Shown: piece after piece, positions 38,444-41,323 of the stretch | How the letters are laid out: each line of letters starts with the position of its first letter | How positions within the stretch are numbered: position 1 is the stretch's first letter | Source: Prasinococcaceae sp. CCMP 1430 | Taxonomy: Eukaryota > Prasinodermophyta > Palmophyllophyceae > Prasinococcales > Prasinococcaceae | Assembly: GCA_013416795.1 (NCBI GenBank) | Contig: RQSC01000630.1 | Span: forward strand, 356,994-398,316 | Reading direction: 5' to 3' | DNA length: 41,323 nucleotides | Notes under the pieces: generated by a model | What the model saw: the letters and a program-made list of their open reading frames with translations, nothing else | Told to the model about the DNA's origin: nothing | Database searches by the model: none | Made by a program: the position numbers and the translations under genes

Positions 38444-41323
38444 TTACACGCCGCCGTCCTTGACGGCCGTGTAAACGGTGCGCTGGGGCGCTCTGTACTT
38501 CCGCACCATAAATATGATCAGCCCAATGATGACCACGCTCAGCGCGGCGATGGCAATGAGCGCCACCCAGCCGGTCAGAGTGATGAACGAGCTGTCCTTG
38601 GCGCCCCCCCCGCGCAGCTCTTTGCGCTCCATGGCGATGACTTCTTTAGCCAGCGCCTTGGCGTTGATCGCGCCATCCTTGATCAGCTCGGCCGTGGGCA
38701 CCGCAGACGAAATGGAAAGCAATGTTGTGCATCCGTCCGAGAGTTCCTTCTCCTCGGCCTTGCGCTTGGAGAGACACTTGAGGTTGGCGCCAAGCGCGGC
38801 GAAGCCCGCGCGGCCCGAGGAAGCGCGTGGGGTGCTGGCCTGGCAGTACTCCTCCGCGTCGGCGTCGCACTCCATGGTGAGCGGCGCTCCTTTGTGGTAC
38901 ATCACCATTGCCATCTTGGTTGCACGGCTGACCTCGTGCTGGCAGCCTTCGGAGATCTCCGAGAAGGACGAGATGAGGCACTTGATGACCTTTGAGCGAC
39001 CCTCCGAAGGCACGTCCGCGCACTTGGCGGCGATGTCGTCGCTGCACTGCTTGGCAATGCCGTAGTCGAGCTTGTAGTTGCGCGCGGCGCGCTTCGACAC
39101 GATGTCCACCTCCTTGAGGCAAGCGCCACCGAAGTCGGGCTCCTTGGCGTGGTCCTCGAGGCACTTCAGCACACGCTGGCCGCCAGGCGGCACGTCGTTG
39201 CAGTAGGCCTTCATCTCGTCGACGCAGGCGACCCGAAGCTGAGGCATGAGGCGCACGTCCTGCGACTGCACGATGGAGAGCGTGAGCTCCTCCTTCTTGC
39301 ACTCATCGCTGAGGTCCTGGGCGTGGTCGCGCAAGCACCGGTGGATGCGCCCGCCGCCGGCCTGCTTGTCAGAGCAGAACTTAACCACGTCGGCCGCGCA
39401 CGCCTCCTTGAGGATAGCGTCGCGGCGCCAATCGTCGCTCTCGCCCTTCTCGATCTCGAAGATCGACTTCTTGCATGCCTCGTTGGTGACCTCTGCCTGC
39501 TTGGTCTGCAGGCAGCGCAGCACGGCGCCGCCGCACGCCTGCCCCATGAACGGCGAGCACGCGTCGAAGCATAGCGCGTCGATGTCGGCGTCGCATGCCT
39601 TGTTGAGGCGGTAGTTCAGACGGTAGTCCTGCGCCGCGCGCACCTCGTCGCGCTTGACCTCCTTCGAGCACTCCTCGCTCATCTCCTCGTCCTTGTCGTG
39701 ATCGCGCAGGCACTGGATCTGGCGCGCGTGGCCCTCCGGGATATCCGCGCACCACTTCTTCACCTCGGCAGCACAGGCCTTCTTCATGGGCTGCTTGAAG
39801 TCGAGGCTCTCCGCGAAGCGCACCTCCTGGTCAAACAGGGTGGCGCGGCACTCATAGGAGAGCTTCTCGCGCTGGTCCTGGAGGCAGCGCAGGATGCGGC
39901 TCGAGCCTGCGGGGACGTCAGGGCACAGCTGCGCGCGGTCGTCGAAGCACGCGTCCCACAGCGGCTCATCCATGCGGATGTCCTGCGAGGCGCGGACGGT
40001 GAGCTTGTGCACGCGCTTCTTGCAGCCCGGGGTGACGAGCTCATCCTTGTAATCCTGCAGGCACTCGACTACGCGCCCGTCCCAACCGGCGATCGAATCC
40101 AGCGAGTCCTTCTCGTAGCCACACACCTGCTCCACGTCCGTGGCACACATCTTCTTTAGCTTGCTGTCCAGGCGGAAGTCGGTCGCACGGCGCGCCATCA
40201 TTTCCTCAAACTTGGCCTTGCACTCGGTCGAGAAGCCCGGTTTGTCGCGGTTGTCCTCGAGGCAGTCCTTCGTGCGCGCATTGCCGGGCTTGATGCCCTC
40301 GCAGAACTTCTTGGCATCGGCCGAGCATGCGTTGCGCAGCTCCACGTTGAGCCGGAAGTCGCCCGCGTCCTCGACCTCCTGACGGAACAGCTCCTCCTGA
40401 CAGTCCCAGCTCAGCGACGCCTTGCGCTTGCGCAGGCACGCCTGGATGCGACCCTCGCCCTCCTCCACGTCCGCGCACAGTGCCTCGGCGTCCGGCGAGC
40501 ACTTCTCGTTCAGCGCCGCGTCGAGCTTGAAGTCGTCCGCCGCCTGTTCCATCGTGCGGAACACCTGCGCGTCGCAGGCCTCCGTCAGATCTTTCTTGTG
40601 CGTCCGCAGGCACGCAAGCACGCTGCCCGGCTCGGGGTACCCGTTGTCCTGCGTGTTGCACATCTTGAGCGCGTCCTCCTTGCACGCGTCAAACAGCTTC
40701 GTGTCCTGTCCGGGCCGGTGAGTCGCAGGCGAGCCGCGCGGGTCAGAAGGGGCACTGCCTGGCGCGCGAGCTCCGCGTCTTCCTGCCATCGTGGGCGCTC
40801 AGGCCGCGGCCTGGGGGGGGGGGGGAGGCGGCGCAGCTCTGGCGAAAACCAGGCGGTTGCAGTTGCGGGCGCTAGGGTATGCGCGCCCGGCGCACTGCGC
40901 TCGGGCGTCGGCTGTCCGGCCAGAGCTCATGCTTGCCGCTCGCTCGGTCGCAGGTCTCCGCGCAACAGCTAGTCCTTCTCCACACTCTTGCCCCCCGCTC
41001 CACCCCCAGACCAGACCTCGCCCGCCCGCCGCAGCGGCGCTCTCTCTCCGCCCCCTCTCCCTCACCTTGACGAAGGACTTCGCGCGGTTGATTTTGAACA
41101 AGCGCAGGTCCTTCTTGCACTCCTTCGAGAGCTTGCGGCCGGCCGTCGCCGTGCCCGCCCTCTCATCCTTGTACTGATTGGTGAGGCACTCTGCGAGCGC
41201 GCCCGCGCCGGCGGTGACCTTCTTGCAGAAGCGCGCCGCGTCGTCCTCGCACGGGCCCGCCGCGTCCACGTCGTCGAACGGCGCGCTCCCCGCCACGCCG
41301 TCGCCCCCCTGCGCGTCCGCGCG
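38444..41323 (-). CDS. GLG1: Golgi apparatus protein 1 (cysteine-rich GLG1 repeats), 5' end beyond window
   Basis: Exon 40705-38444 and a further 5' exon from 41066 to the window edge. The intron 41065-40706 (360 nt, GTGAGG...CGGACAG, phase 0) joins NRAKSFVK to DTKLFDAC. The protein is a chain of GLG1 cysteine-rich repeats. Twelve units with the pattern xC..D...xC are visible, including PCEDDAARFC, ACKEDALKMC, KCSPDAEALC, ACSADAKKFC, MCATDVEQVC and ACFDDRAQLC, each with two further spaced cysteines (CL...., EC/AC). A membrane helix near the end (WVALIAIAALSVVIIGLIIF) and a short basic cytosolic tail (MVRKYRAPQRTVYTAVKDGG) make it type I. GLG1 (MG160/ESL-1/CFR) is a conserved Golgi membrane protein that binds growth factors in animals; its function in algae is not known. 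The signal peptide lies outside the window. Confidence 0.93.

Overview
The window is nuclear DNA of a GC-rich, gene-dense eukaryote, most likely a photosynthetic microalga. Genes are interrupted by a few short GT-AG introns (about 67 to 470 nt), so it is not bacterial. The gene set is eukaryotic: PLAA/Doa1, eIF1A, AP-3 beta, GLG1, a VMA21-like protein, CYP51, EME1, a RhoGAP and an exostosin-like GT47. A plastid is suggested by a fused bacterial-type glycyl-tRNA synthetase with a basic N-terminal extension, an acyl-ACP thioesterase, and a protein with LNK-type (plant clock coactivator) motifs. A haptophyte or similar compact, high-GC alga fits, but this is inferred from general character and not from a marker gene.

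Layout. 1-449: end of an unrecognised + gene. 533-1974: two-exon WD40-like protein (+). 2217-4370: LNK-like low-complexity protein (-). 4897-5811: membrane protein with a C-terminal helix-hairpin-helix/BAF-like domain (+). 5917-8376: PLAA (-). 8377-9399: spacer with an A17/T17 fold-back. 9400-10402: eIF1A with a 23-nt exon (+). 10590-13772: organellar GlyRS (-). 14289-14329: run of N. 14330-15605: acyl-ACP thioesterase, 5' end in the gap (+). 15699-15962: VMA21-like (-). 16627-20230: PH-RhoGAP-coiled coil (+). 20832-22478: EME1 (+). 22727-25510: single-pass glycoprotein-like unknown (-). 26286-28558: exostosin-like (+). 28598-30151: CYP51 (+). 30292-33717: AP-3 beta (-). 34421-35674: secreted unknown (+). 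35832-37248: PPX1/Prune-type DHH phosphoesterase (-). 37635-38243: glutaredoxin-fold protein lacking CxxC (+). 38444-41323: GLG1, 5' end beyond the window (-).

There is no operon-like functional grouping. Several products act in the endomembrane system: VMA21-like ER assembly factor, GT47, GLG1, AP-3 beta, CYP51 and the two signal/anchor proteins. Strand alternates at 15 of 18 gene junctions. Convergent gaps are 93-248 bp and divergent gaps 386-1023 bp, so neighbouring genes probably share bidirectional promoters and abutting 3' ends.

For a previously undescribed element, the best candidates are the membrane-anchored BAF/HhH-like protein (4897-5811), the CxxC-less glutaredoxin-fold protein (37635-38243) and the cysteine-free, sequon-rich type II membrane protein (22727-25510). 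I see no mobile-element gene, CRISPR, rRNA or tRNA.
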